24,322 nt of DNA, taken from positions 1 to 24,322 of the forward strand of contig JANOYU010000063.1 in the NCBI GenBank assembly GCA_031429035.1. Reading direction: 5' to 3'. The DNA is from Methylotenera_A sp031429035. GTDB taxonomy: Bacteria > Pseudomonadota > Gammaproteobacteria > Burkholderiales > Methylophilaceae. Positions 7,593 through 14,662 of this stretch are shown here, in pieces; position 1 is the stretch's first letter; every line of letters starts with the position of its first letter. A program made the position numbers and the translations under genes. The notes below the pieces were generated by a model that was given only the letters and a program-made list of their open reading frames with translations, was not told where the DNA came from and did no database searches.

Positions 7593-7622
7593 TTGACAAA
7601 GCCTAAACAGGACGACTATATT
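7593..7622 (+). promoter_or_regulatory. Sigma-70-type promoter of mscL
   Basis: A perfect -35 box TTGACA at 7593-7598 is followed after 18 bp by TATATT at 7617-7622 (alternatively CTATAT after 17 bp). It lies about 60 bp before the mscL start, on the strand opposite to lnt, and gives a leader of roughly 50 nt ending in a good Shine-Dalgarno sequence. It is the best canonical promoter in the window and explains how mscL is expressed independently inside a minus-strand operon. Confidence 0.75.
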
Positions 7623-7682
7623 GCATTTTGTTTCATCGGTTTTTAATAATTAAATAAATAACAATTTTTAGGAGAAATAATA

Positions 7683-8105
7683 ATGAGCATGGGATCAGAG
7701 TTTAAAGAGTTTATTACCAAAGGTAACGTGATGGACCTAGCAGTAGGCGTTATCATTGGTGCAGCATTTGGTAAAATTGTCGATTCATTGGTAAACGATA
7801 TTATTATGCCAGTTGTGGGTAAAATCACGGGTGGTGTAGATTTTAGCAATATGTTTATTGCCTTAAAAGATATTCCAGAGGGCAATGCTGGCACTTATGC
7901 AGCGCTAAAAACAGCGGGTATTCCAATGCTAGCTTATGGTAATTTTATAACTATTTTAATTAACTTTATCATTTTGGCCTTTATCATTTTTCAAATGGTA
8001 AAAATGGTTAACCGCATGAAAAAAGCAGAACCAGCCGCAGCGCCAGCACCTACGCCAGATGACGTATTGTTGTTGCGTGAAATTCGTGACTCATTACGTA
8101 AATAG
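7683..8105 (+). CDS. mscL: Large-conductance mechanosensitive channel
   Basis: A 140-residue channel that opens under membrane tension to release solutes during hypo-osmotic shock. The family hallmark FKEFITKGNVMDLAVGVIIG, with AAFGKIVDSLVNDIIMPVVG, forms TM1 and the pore constriction. TM2 is about residues 80-105 (YGNFITILINFIILAFIIFQ), and the cytoplasmic helix ends DDVLLLREIRDSLRK after an Ala/Pro-rich linker. The Shine-Dalgarno sequence AGGAG lies 7 bp before the ATG at 7683; a second ATG two codons later is possible. The gene is a complete transcription unit, with its own promoter (7593-7622) and terminator (8124-8153), inserted against the direction of the corC-lnt block. Confidence 0.97.
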   Translation: MSMGSEFKEFITKGNVMDLAVGVIIGAAFGKIVDSLVNDIIMPVVGKITGGVDFSNMFIALKDIPEGNAGTYAALKTAGIPMLAYGNFITILINFIILAFIIFQMVKMVNRMKKAEPAAAPAPTPDDVLLLREIRDSLRK

Positions 8106-8123
8106 TTGTAAATTTAGTTAATA

Positions 8124-8153
8124 AAAAAGGCGCCCGTTAAAAGGCGCCTTTTT
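8124..8153. terminator. Bidirectional intrinsic terminator between mscL and the BamE-like gene
   Basis: The stem GGCGCC (8129-8134) pairs with GGCGCC (8143-8148) across an 8-nt loop, with five or more A on the left and TTTTT on the right. It therefore works as a GC stem with a U-tract in both directions. It lies 19 bp after the mscL stop and 14 bp after the stop of the convergent minus-strand gene, so it should end both transcripts. Confidence 0.9.
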
Positions 8154-8166
8154 GTTGTGCTGCGTA

Positions 8167-8601
8167 TTACAAACTAGGTGGAATATCTATTAATTTTTCC
8201 ATCTCAGGTACTGGCTGACCTTCATATTTTTTGCCAGCGCCATCATTGGCATCGCTACCGTCGTTATTTAAAAACACCACTTGCACTACTTTGTCATCAA
8301 CAAAATCTAGCTCTGTAGTAAGGTAATATTCGCCATTTTCATCGGTATTAATATTGTGATAATGCCAAATGCTGGCCACTATTTTGCCCGAACCTTTTAA
8401 TTTTACATCATCTGCTTTTGCAGGCTCACCCAGCAATTCTACAATTTTTGCTTTATCAAATTGGTTAATAGCAGCGACAAAGGCTTTTTCTTCAGTCGGT
8501 ATTTCGGTTACCAACGGTTTGGTTTGCGCTTCATCGGCAAAACCAAGCTGCGCAAATAAACCAGTTGCAAGCAGTGATACAGCTAAAATCCAAGTTTTCA
8601 T
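8167..8601 (-). CDS. Exported small protein with BamE-like pattern, unknown function
   Basis: I chose ATG at 8601 (144 residues) because GGAGAG lies 8 bp upstream and the protein then starts with a clear signal peptide (MKTWILAVSLLATGLFAQLG, cleavage near FADEA). An upstream in-frame start (8661) would bury this signal. There is no lipobox Cys, so it is probably a soluble periplasmic protein. The mature part has FDKAKIVELLGEPAKADD, then SIWHYHNI, YYLTTELDFVDDKVVQVVFLN. This order (helix with LLGxP, then W-Y strand, then an F-x-D-x-x-V strand) resembles the BamE/SmpA fold, but that is pattern recognition only. It lies 70 bp after corC on the same strand and ends at the terminator shared with mscL. 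Confidence 0.8.
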   Translation of the reverse strand: MKTWILAVSLLATGLFAQLGFADEAQTKPLVTEIPTEEKAFVAAINQFDKAKIVELLGEPAKADDVKLKGSGKIVASIWHYHNINTDENGEYYLTTELDFVDDKVVQVVFLNNDGSDANDGAGKKYEGQPVPEMEKLIDIPPSL

Positions 8602-8671
8602 CAAAACTCTCCAAAGTAATGTACAGATTATGAGATTTGAAAATTTGTTTAGTTCACTCAATTTAACAAAC

Positions 8672-9532
8672 TTAAATAGATTCTATGGGGTAGGGCTCGT
8701 CAGGAATAATCTCTACCAATATAGAATGTAAGCGCCTACTATCAGCACGCAGCACAGAAACGCTTAAGTTATCAATCACAATACTATCGCCACGCTTAGG
8801 CATGTGGCCAAATTTATTCACCACCAAGCCACCTATGGTGCTGTATTCTTCATCGCTAAAATTGGTACCCACTGCGGCATTAAAATCGCCAATTTCAGTC
8901 AATGCCTTCACGCGATAATGGCCTTCTGCGCTTTGAATAATATTGTCTTCATCCTCGTCGTAGTCATATTCATCTTCAATATCGCCCACAATTTGCTCAA
9001 GCACATCTTCAATCGTCACCATGCCCGCCACACCGCCGTATTCATCCACCACAATAGCAATATGGTTACGGTTACTACGGAATTCTTTGAGTAATACATT
9101 TAGCCGCTTGGCCTCGGGGATAAACACGGCAGGGCGCAACATGTCGCGCACTTCAAAATCCTCGCCCGCATAATAACGCAGCAAATCTTTGGCCAGTAAA
9201 ATGCCAATCACATCGTTTTTATCGTCTTCGATGACGGGGAATCTGCTGTGCGCGGTTTCAATCACGTGCGGGATAAATTTTTCGGGCGGGTCGGTAATAT
9301 CGATGACATCCATTTGCGAGCGCGGAATCATAATATCGCGCACTTGCATCTCGCTCACTTGCAGCACACCTTCTATCATGGCCAGCGAGTCTGCATCCAT
9401 TAAATGGTTTTCGTAAGCGCCGTGTAGCAGCTCGACTAATTGCTCGCGGTCTTCGGGCTCGCGTAGCAAAAAATTGCTTAAGCGCTCTAATAAACTGGTT
9501 TTGTTGTTTGGTTTTTCTGGGTCGGAAGCCAT
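8672..9532 (-). CDS. corC: CorC/YbeX family CBS-domain transporter-associated protein
   Basis: A 286-residue cytosolic protein of the CorC/HlyC family, linked to Mg/Co efflux and, through its operon, to ribosome and membrane functions. After an N-terminal segment (LLREPEDREQLVELL) it has CBS domain 1 (about 59-120, VRDIMIPRSQMDVID ... GILLAKDLL) and CBS domain 2 (about 125-190, MLRPAVFIPEAK ... VVDEYGGVAGMVTIEDVLEQIVG). An acidic linker (EDEYDYDEDED) and the CorC_HlyC domain (about 205-280, YSTIGGLVVNKFGHMPKRGD) follow. It has no DUF21 membrane domain, as is normal for CorC. The start, ATG at 9532, lies 9 bp after the ybeY stop, in the conserved order ybeY-corC-lnt. Confidence 0.93.
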   Translation of the reverse strand: MASDPEKPNNKTSLLERLSNFLLREPEDREQLVELLHGAYENHLMDADSLAMIEGVLQVSEMQVRDIMIPRSQMDVIDITDPPEKFIPHVIETAHSRFPVIEDDKNDVIGILLAKDLLRYYAGEDFEVRDMLRPAVFIPEAKRLNVLLKEFRSNRNHIAIVVDEYGGVAGMVTIEDVLEQIVGDIEDEYDYDEDEDNIIQSAEGHYRVKALTEIGDFNAAVGTNFSDEEYSTIGGLVVNKFGHMPKRGDSIVIDNLSVSVLRADSRRLHSILVEIIPDEPYPIESI

Positions 9533-9541
9533 TAATAGGCC

Positions 9542-9979
9542 TCAGTTATGAACATAAGGATTAGCATACCCTAATTTAGTCATTATTTGTATTTCTATCG
9601 CTTCCATTAGCTCGGCTTGCGCTTCAATTTCGTGATCGTAACCGTGAAGATGTAGGATGCCATGCACGGTTAAGTGCGCAAAATGCGCTGCAATGGTTTT
9701 GCCCTGTTCGGTAGCCTCTTTAATAACTACGGGCGCGCAAATCACAATATCGCCCATTAAATGCGGCGTTTCGGTGATTGTAAAAGTCAGCACATTGGTC
9801 GCGTAATCTTTGTTGCGATAAGCCAAATTTAAAGCGCGGCCTTCGGCTTCATCCACAAGGCGAATCGTCACTTCGGTATCCACGCGCAGGGCAGCTTTTG
9901 CCCACTTTTTGAACAAATTTTTGGCAGGAATTTCGGCCATTTTGCTGGCGATTTGTAAGGAAAATTTTAACTGAGACAT
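9542..9979 (-). CDS. ybeY: Endoribonuclease YbeY (rRNA maturation)
   Basis: A 145-residue cytosolic zinc metallo-endoribonuclease needed for 16S rRNA 3' end processing and ribosome quality control. The zinc motif HLTVHGILHLHGYDHE (H-G-x-L-H-L-x-G-Y-D-H) is complete, and the NLAYRNKDYATNVLTF strand motif precedes it. Length and start (MSQLKFSLQIASKM) are normal. In relatives ybeY follows phoH directly. Here the two are separated by the plus-strand DUF1905 and metY genes, so ybeY must be driven from the short AT-rich 45-bp region at 9980-10024 that it shares with the divergent DUF1905 gene. Confidence 0.95.
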   Translation of the reverse strand: MSQLKFSLQIASKMAEIPAKNLFKKWAKAALRVDTEVTIRLVDEAEGRALNLAYRNKDYATNVLTFTITETPHLMGDIVICAPVVIKEATEQGKTIAAHFAHLTVHGILHLHGYDHEIEAQAELMEAIEIQIMTKLGYANPYVHN

Positions 9980-10024
9980 ATAACAATTATATAATTATTA
10001 AACAAACTTGGCGTGACAAAAACC

Positions 10025-10339
10025 ATGCTCGATTTAATTTTTACTTTTAGCAACCCATGTTGGCTGTGGCAAAGCAGCGCAACTGCTTGGCATTTTATTA
10101 GCTTGCCGCAAGACAAATCGGAAGAAATTAAATTTTTTAACGAAAATATGCACGAAAAAACGCGCGGCTGGGGCGCGGTACGGGTGGTGGCGACGATTGG
10201 AAATACGTCTTGGCAAACTTCAATTTTCCCGTCGTCAGAATTAAAAGCCTATGTTTTGCCGATTAAAGCTGAAGTGCGAAAAAAAGAAAAAATTGCTGTG
10301 GGCGATAATGTCACGGTGAAATTAGTGATTGATTTGTAA
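10025..10339 (+). CDS. DUF1905 domain protein
   Basis: A protein of about 104 residues that fills one DUF1905 domain. Visible family features are the WLW segment near the start, AWHFISLP, GWGAVRVVATIGNTSWQTSIFP, YVLPIKAEVRKKEKIAVGDNVTVKLVI. The family is a small beta-barrel of unknown role, often fused to or next to YdeI-type domains. Here it stands alone. GTG at 10013 would add MTKT. I prefer ATG at 10025 from the family N-terminus, but neither start has a clear Shine-Dalgarno sequence. It diverges from ybeY and is followed after 144 bp by metY on the same strand; an R2 palindrome lies between them. Confidence 0.85.
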   Translation: MLDLIFTFSNPCWLWQSSATAWHFISLPQDKSEEIKFFNENMHEKTRGWGAVRVVATIGNTSWQTSIFPSSELKAYVLPIKAEVRKKEKIAVGDNVTVKLVIDL

Positions 10340-10370
10340 ACATAAGTTTGTAACTACATGCTAAAAAACA

Positions 10371-10407
10371 TGCCCTGTAAGCCAATACCCATGCGGGTTG
10401 CAGAGCA
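10371..10407 (+). repeat. R2 palindrome, copy 1 (upstream of metY)
   Basis: A 37-bp imperfect palindrome with arms TGCCCTGTAAGCC and GGGTTGCAGAGCA around the loop AATACCCATGC. It lies in the 144-bp gap between the DUF1905 gene and metY. The outer stem is extended here by flanking CA/TG bases. No T-tract follows, so a simple terminator is unlikely. Same orientation as the copies at 11785, 14547 and 18613. Confidence 0.85.
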
Positions 10408-10483
10408 TGCATTTAAAGACTATATTCAAACTATATCTTTATTAATTGTTTTTTTATTTAATTTTTAAAAAAAGGAACGTAAT

Positions 10484-11755
10484 ATGAAGCTTGATACCAT
10501 TGCTGTGCATGGCGGCTACTCGCCAGACCCCACCACCAAGGCCGTCGCGGTGCCGATTTATCAAACCACATCCTACGCGTTCGATGACACGCAACATGGC
10601 GCCGATTTGTTCGATTTAAAAGTGGCGGGTAATATTTACACACGCATTATGAACCCGACTACAGACGTTTTAGAAAAGCGCGTGGCAGCGTTAGAAGGCG
10701 GGCTTGCCGCGCTGGCACTGGCTTCTGGCATGTCTGCAATTACCTACGCTATTATGACAATTGCCGAGGCGGGCGATAATATTGTGTCTGCCAGCACCTT
10801 GTATGGCGGAACCTATAATCTTTTTGCACATACGCTTCCGCAATATGGCATTAACGTGCGCTTTGCCGATTACAAAAAACCAGAAGATTTTGCCAAGTTA
10901 ATCGACGATAAAACCAAGGCGATTTTTTGCGAAACCATTGGTAACCCACTTGGTAACGTCACAGATTTTGAAAAATTAGCCGAAATCGCCCATGCGCATG
11001 GCATTCCGCTTATTGTAGATAACACCGTGCCATCGCCTTATTTATGCCGCCCAATTGAATTTGGCGCCGATATTGTGGTGCACGCGCTGACCAAATATTT
11101 GGGCGGACATGGCAATAGCATTGGTGGCGCTATTGTCGATTCTGGCAAGTTTCCTTGGACAGAACATAAGCAAAGATTCAAACGCCTAAACGAGCCAGAT
11201 GTTTCTTACCACGGCGTGGTTTATACCGAGGCGCTTGGCGCAGCCGCCTATATTGGCCGTGCACGCGTTGTTCCGTTGCGCAATACGGGCGCTGCCATTT
11301 CGCCGTTTAACTCTTTTCTCATCTTGCAAGGCATAGAAACGCTAGGCCTACGCATGGATAGAATTTGCGACAACACGCTAAAAGTGGCGCAATATTTAAA
11401 AGGCCACAAAAAAGCCAGCTGGGTTAATTATGCGGGCTTGCCCGATCATGCTGATCACGCCTTGGTGAATAAATTTATGGGCGGGCGCGCCTCGGGCATT
11501 CTCACTTTTGGTGTAAAAGATGGTGCGGCGGGCGGCGCGCGTTTTCAAGATGCGTTGCAATTAATTACGCGTTTGGTGAATATTGGCGATGCAAAATCGC
11601 TGGCATGTCACCCAGCAAGCACCACGCACAGGCAACTTAATCCTGATGAAATGAAAAAAGCAGGCGTGTCTGAAGACATGGTGCGTTTGTCGATTGGCAT
11701 TGAACACATCGACGATATTATTGAAGATTTAGAACAAGCGTTGGCAAAAGTTTAA
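10484..11755 (+). CDS. metY: O-acetylhomoserine sulfhydrylase
   Basis: A 423-residue PLP enzyme of the Cys/Met metabolism family that makes homocysteine from O-acetylhomoserine and sulfide. Motifs in order: TIAVHGGYSPDPTTKAVAVP, YTRIMNPTTDVLEKRVAALEGG, LYGGTYNLF, IVDNTVPSPYL with the PLP-ring Asp D179, and HALTKYLGGHG with the Schiff-base Lys K204. SRNPS-type Arg residues lie near the C-terminus (TRLVNIGDAKSLACHPASTTH, SIGIEHIDDI). The length suits MetY rather than the shorter MetB/MetZ. AAGGA lies 8 bp before the ATG. It interrupts the phoH-ybeY operon in the opposite direction and has an R2 palindrome on each side. No SAM riboswitch is recognisable in its leader. Confidence 0.94.
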   Translation: MKLDTIAVHGGYSPDPTTKAVAVPIYQTTSYAFDDTQHGADLFDLKVAGNIYTRIMNPTTDVLEKRVAALEGGLAALALASGMSAITYAIMTIAEAGDNIVSASTLYGGTYNLFAHTLPQYGINVRFADYKKPEDFAKLIDDKTKAIFCETIGNPLGNVTDFEKLAEIAHAHGIPLIVDNTVPSPYLCRPIEFGADIVVHALTKYLGGHGNSIGGAIVDSGKFPWTEHKQRFKRLNEPDVSYHGVVYTEALGAAAYIGRARVVPLRNTGAAISPFNSFLILQGIETLGLRMDRICDNTLKVAQYLKGHKKASWVNYAGLPDHADHALVNKFMGGRASGILTFGVKDGAAGGARFQDALQLITRLVNIGDAKSLACHPASTTHRQLNPDEMKKAGVSEDMVRLSIGIEHIDDIIEDLEQALAKV

Positions 11756-11784
11756 AGCTTTAATTCTATTATTATTCAAAGCGA

Positions 11785-11821
11785 TGCTCTACAAGCCAAT
11801 ATCTATGCGGCCTGCAGAGCA
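11785..11821 (+). repeat. R2 palindrome, copy 2 (between metY and phoH)
   Basis: A 37-bp palindrome with arms TGCTCTACAAGCC and GGCCTGCAGAGCA around AATATCTATGC. Compared with copy 3 the outer stem changes C-G to T-A on both sides, so pairing is kept. It touches the phoH stop codon (11822-11824). On the plus strand it is followed by TCATTTTTC, so this copy could end the metY transcript. Confidence 0.87.
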
Positions 11822-12784
11822 TCATTTTTCTCTCGGTGCATTTTCAGCCTGTTTTGCATCATATTCTTCATACGCGTTGATAATTTTTTGCACCAGCGGG
11901 TGACGCACTACATCGGCACTTAAAAATTGCGTAAATGCTAAACCCTTTACGTTTTTAAGGATTTTTTGCGCTTCTACCAAGCCACTTTTTTGATGCTTTT
12001 GTAAGTCAATTTGTGTCACATCGCCGGTAATAACGGCCTTGGTGCCAAAACCAATACGCGTTAAAAACATTTTCATCTGTTCTGGCGTGGTATTTTGCGC
12101 TTCATCTAAAATAATAAAACTTTGATTCAAAGTTCTGCCGCGCATATAAGCCAGTGGCGCAACTTCAATCGCGCCGCGCTCAAACATTTTATTCACCGTG
12201 TCGTAGCCCGCCAAGTCATACAGCGCGTCGTACAGCGGGCGCAAATAAGGGTCCACTTTTTGGTTTAAATCACCAGGCAAAAAGCCTAGCTTTTCGCCAG
12301 CTTCTACCGCAGGGCGCACCAACACAATTTTTTTTACGCGGTCGCGGCTCATCGCATCTACCGCCGAAGCCACTGCCAAATAGGTCTTTCCCGTGCCAGC
12401 TGGGCCAATGCCAAACGTCACATCGTGATCTTGAATTTGCTGCAAATACTCTACTTGCCTAGGTGTACGGCCATGCAAATCGCCACGTTTCGTCATCAGC
12501 ACTGGCATGCTGCTATTCACATCGTCAGGTTTTAGTTTATCAACTTCTACTAAGCTCAGTTGAATATCTTCTAATGCCAGTGGCTTTTTGGCGCGCACAT
12601 AAAAATTTTCTAGCATCTGCGCGGCTAGGCGCATGCTGTCTTGCTTGCCTGATATATTAAACGTGCCACCACGCCGATTAATATTCACCTCTAGCGCGGT
12701 TTCAATTTGTTTAATATTTTCATCCAGCGCACCGCACAAGTTGGCGAGGCGGGCGTTATCTTCTGGATTTAGGGTGATTTCCAT
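11822..12784 (-). CDS. ybeZ: PhoH-like ATPase (YbeZ)
   Basis: A 320-residue cytosolic P-loop protein of the PhoH/YbeZ family, an ATPase with a predicted RNA-related role that functions with YbeY. An N-terminal KH-like region (about 1-70) includes NINRRGGTFNISGK. The Walker A motif GPAGTGKT (127-134) follows TPRQVEYLQQI. KIVLVRPAVEAGEKLGFLPGDL is the PhoH signature, and SFIILDEAQNTT contains Walker B. The length is typical and the start (MEITLNPEDN) lies 40 bp before R1 doublet D4. miaB-phoH order is conserved; the usual next gene, ybeY, has been displaced by the metY insertion. Confidence 0.94.
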   Translation of the reverse strand: MEITLNPEDNARLANLCGALDENIKQIETALEVNINRRGGTFNISGKQDSMRLAAQMLENFYVRAKKPLALEDIQLSLVEVDKLKPDDVNSSMPVLMTKRGDLHGRTPRQVEYLQQIQDHDVTFGIGPAGTGKTYLAVASAVDAMSRDRVKKIVLVRPAVEAGEKLGFLPGDLNQKVDPYLRPLYDALYDLAGYDTVNKMFERGAIEVAPLAYMRGRTLNQSFIILDEAQNTTPEQMKMFLTRIGFGTKAVITGDVTQIDLQKHQKSGLVEAQKILKNVKGLAFTQFLSADVVRHPLVQKIINAYEEYDAKQAENAPREK

Positions 12785-12823
12785 TGTTTACTTTCGCTTT
12801 AGTGCTCTCAGTATTAATTAACT

Positions 12824-12972
12824 CGTCATTCCCGCGCAGGCGGGAATCTAGGCAACTTACATATTAACAAATCTTGCTAAAAAGCGAACCACGAACACAT
12901 TATTTTTTTTGAATAGAAGCCATGGTCATAAAATTGCTACTCTACTGGATTCCCGCCTACGCGGGAATGACG
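12824..12972. repeat. R1 palindrome doublet D4, apparent decayed GIY-YIG cassette
   Basis: R1 arms lie at 12824-12851 and 12945-12972, facing each other across a 93-bp spacer between miaB and phoH. The spacer has no open gene but shares two colinear segments with the GIY-YIG cassette. AAATCTTGCTAA at 12869-12880 matches 4739-4750 (11 of 12). The stretch 12892-12914 matches about 4868-4890 (gaaca, then tttttgaat-like). The distance from the left arm to the first segment is also nearly equal (22 versus 24 bp). This suggests an internally deleted derivative of the cassette. The right arm ends 4 bp from the miaB stop. Confidence 0.75.
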
Positions 12973-12976
12973 AAAT

Positions 12977-14428
12977 TTAAGGTTTGTAAACCACACCAAA
13001 TTTTGCAAAAGTTGCAATCACTTCTTCATCAGTTGCAAACTCACCACGATCGGCCGCTGCTATGCGCTCCTTAATTAATCTGGTGTAATCATTTTCGAAA
13101 ATTTCACCTTGCAAGCGCCGTGGGTTAGTCACATCGGTAATTTTTACGTTCACAAAAGTGTTAATTAAATTTTTATCGCCTACGATATCCACTACGCGAT
13201 TATTGTCAGTTTTACCTGCTAGTAAATTCGCATCTTTGCGCGATGCGCCATCGATTAACACGCGCTGCGTTGTGCCTAGCATGGCGCGGCTAATGGCGTC
13301 GCCTTGCGCTTCGATAATGGTTTGCAGCTTGCTTAGATGCGATAATTTAATTTCTTGCGGCGTATCGTCTTTAATAAACGCAGCGGGCGTGCCAGGGCGC
13401 GGGCTATACAAAAAGCTAAAACTGTAATCAAAACCCACGTCTTGCACCAACTTGCAAGTCGCTGCAAAATCGGCCTCAGTTTCACCAGGAAAGCCGATAA
13501 TAATGTCAGATGTAAAGGTGAGGTTTGGGCTAGCAGCTTTCAGTTTACGAATAATACTTTTGTATTGCAGCGCAGTGTAATTGCGTTTCATCGCCATCAA
13601 TATACGGTCAGAACCCGCTTGTACAGGCAAGTGTAACTGCACCGCGAGTTTTGGCACAGTGGCAAAGCAGTTAATCAGCCGCTCACTCATTTCATTCGGG
13701 TGGCTGGTGGTAAAGCGTATGCGTTCAATTTGCGCAATGTCGGCGATGCTTTCAATCAGCATCGCCAAATCGGCCTCAACGCCTTCAAGCTCCATTGTGT
13801 CTTGGGAACGGTAAGCGTTTACATTTTGGCCAAGCAGTGTGATTTCTTTTACGCCAGCAGCGGCCAATTGTGTGGCTTCCCGCAAAATATCGGTAAATGG
13901 GCGTGACACTTCCTCGCCGCGCGTATACGGCACCACGCAAAAGCTGCAATATTTGCTGCAACCTTCCATAATGCTCAAAAATGCCGTTGCGCCATCTACG
14001 CGTGGGGGCGGCAAATGGTCAAATTTTTCAATCTCGGGGAATGTTATATCGACTTGCGATTTGCCGCTTTTTTGTTTGGCAGAGATCATCTCAGGTAAGC
14101 GGTGCAAGGTTTGCGGGCCAAACACCACATCCACATAAGGCGCGCGCTTGATGATGTTATCGCCTTCTTGACTGGCCACGCAACCACCTACACCGATGAT
14201 TAAATTGGGGTTTTTTGCTTTTAGCGGAATAAATCGCCCAAGATGACTAAACACTTTTTCTTCCGCTTTTTCGCGCACGCTGCAAGTGTTTAGCAAAATC
14301 ACATCCGCTTCATCCACATTCTCAGTTTGCGTCATGCCGTTGTCCGCATGCAACAAATCCGCCATGCGCGAGGAGTCATACTCGTTCATTTGGCAACCGA
14401 AGGTTTTAATGAATACTTTTTTGCTCAC
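12977..14428 (-). CDS. miaB: tRNA-2-methylthio-N6-dimethylallyladenosine synthase
   Basis: A 483-residue radical-SAM methylthiotransferase that converts i6A37 to ms2i6A37 in tRNAs reading UNN codons. The N-terminal MTTase domain has the auxiliary cluster cysteines C12 (FGCQMN), C49 (NTCSVREKA) and C83 (GGCVASQ). The radical SAM motif CSKYCSFC holds C157, C161 and C164, followed by VVPYTRGEE. The C-terminal TRAM domain is about residues 380-445 (ending RRLQGEI). Length is normal (E. coli 474). The start at 14428 gives the family MSKKVFIKTFGCQMN. It is the first gene of the conserved miaB-phoH-ybeY-corC-lnt block. Its promoter must lie in 14429-14662, which also serves the divergent restriction gene. 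Confidence 0.96.
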   Translation of the reverse strand: MSKKVFIKTFGCQMNEYDSSRMADLLHADNGMTQTENVDEADVILLNTCSVREKAEEKVFSHLGRFIPLKAKNPNLIIGVGGCVASQEGDNIIKRAPYVDVVFGPQTLHRLPEMISAKQKSGKSQVDITFPEIEKFDHLPPPRVDGATAFLSIMEGCSKYCSFCVVPYTRGEEVSRPFTDILREATQLAAAGVKEITLLGQNVNAYRSQDTMELEGVEADLAMLIESIADIAQIERIRFTTSHPNEMSERLINCFATVPKLAVQLHLPVQAGSDRILMAMKRNYTALQYKSIIRKLKAASPNLTFTSDIIIGFPGETEADFAATCKLVQDVGFDYSFSFLYSPRPGTPAAFIKDDTPQEIKLSHLSKLQTIIEAQGDAISRAMLGTTQRVLIDGASRKDANLLAGKTDNNRVVDIVGDKNLINTFVNVKITDVTNPRRLQGEIFENDYTRLIKERIAAADRGEFATDEEVIATFAKFGVVYKP

Positions 14429-14546
14429 GCTGATTTTAATCTAAAATTAAAGCGTTATTTTACGCTGTTTGCGTACTAAAAGCGCGTAGCTTTTGGCAGA
14501 TTAAAAACACATTAAATCAAGGTAAAAACGCCCGAGAGAATTTAGC

Positions 14547-14583
14547 TGCCCTGCAAGCCAATATCCATGCGGCTTGCAGGGCA
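14547..14583 (+). repeat. R2 palindrome, copy 3 (best copy)
   Basis: The most perfect copy: TGCCCTGCAAGCC (14547-14559) pairs base for base with GGCTTGCAGGGCA (14571-14583), a 13-bp stem around the 11-nt loop AATATCCATGC. It lies in the 234-bp gap between the divergent miaB and type IIG genes, about 80 bp before the latter. The rest of that gap is AT-rich, with a small AAAAGC/GCTTTT hairpin at 14478-14494 and no clear promoter I can name. Confidence 0.9.
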
Positions 14584-14662
14584 TTAAAATGATTTAAACC
14601 GCTTTTAAGCGTTTGAGTTATCATTTATTTATTAATTTGGTTAAAACAATGAAGTAAAAAAA

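Noticed and set aside
10340..10483. SAM riboswitch in the metY leader
   Set aside because: The only strong structure is the R2 palindrome, which recurs at unrelated genes; no SAM-I or SAM-II core could be recognised.
922..12972. Regular-looking palindromes as a CRISPR array
   Set aside because: The R1 copies are far apart, come in facing pairs and have spacers of unequal length with a gene in one; no cas genes are present.
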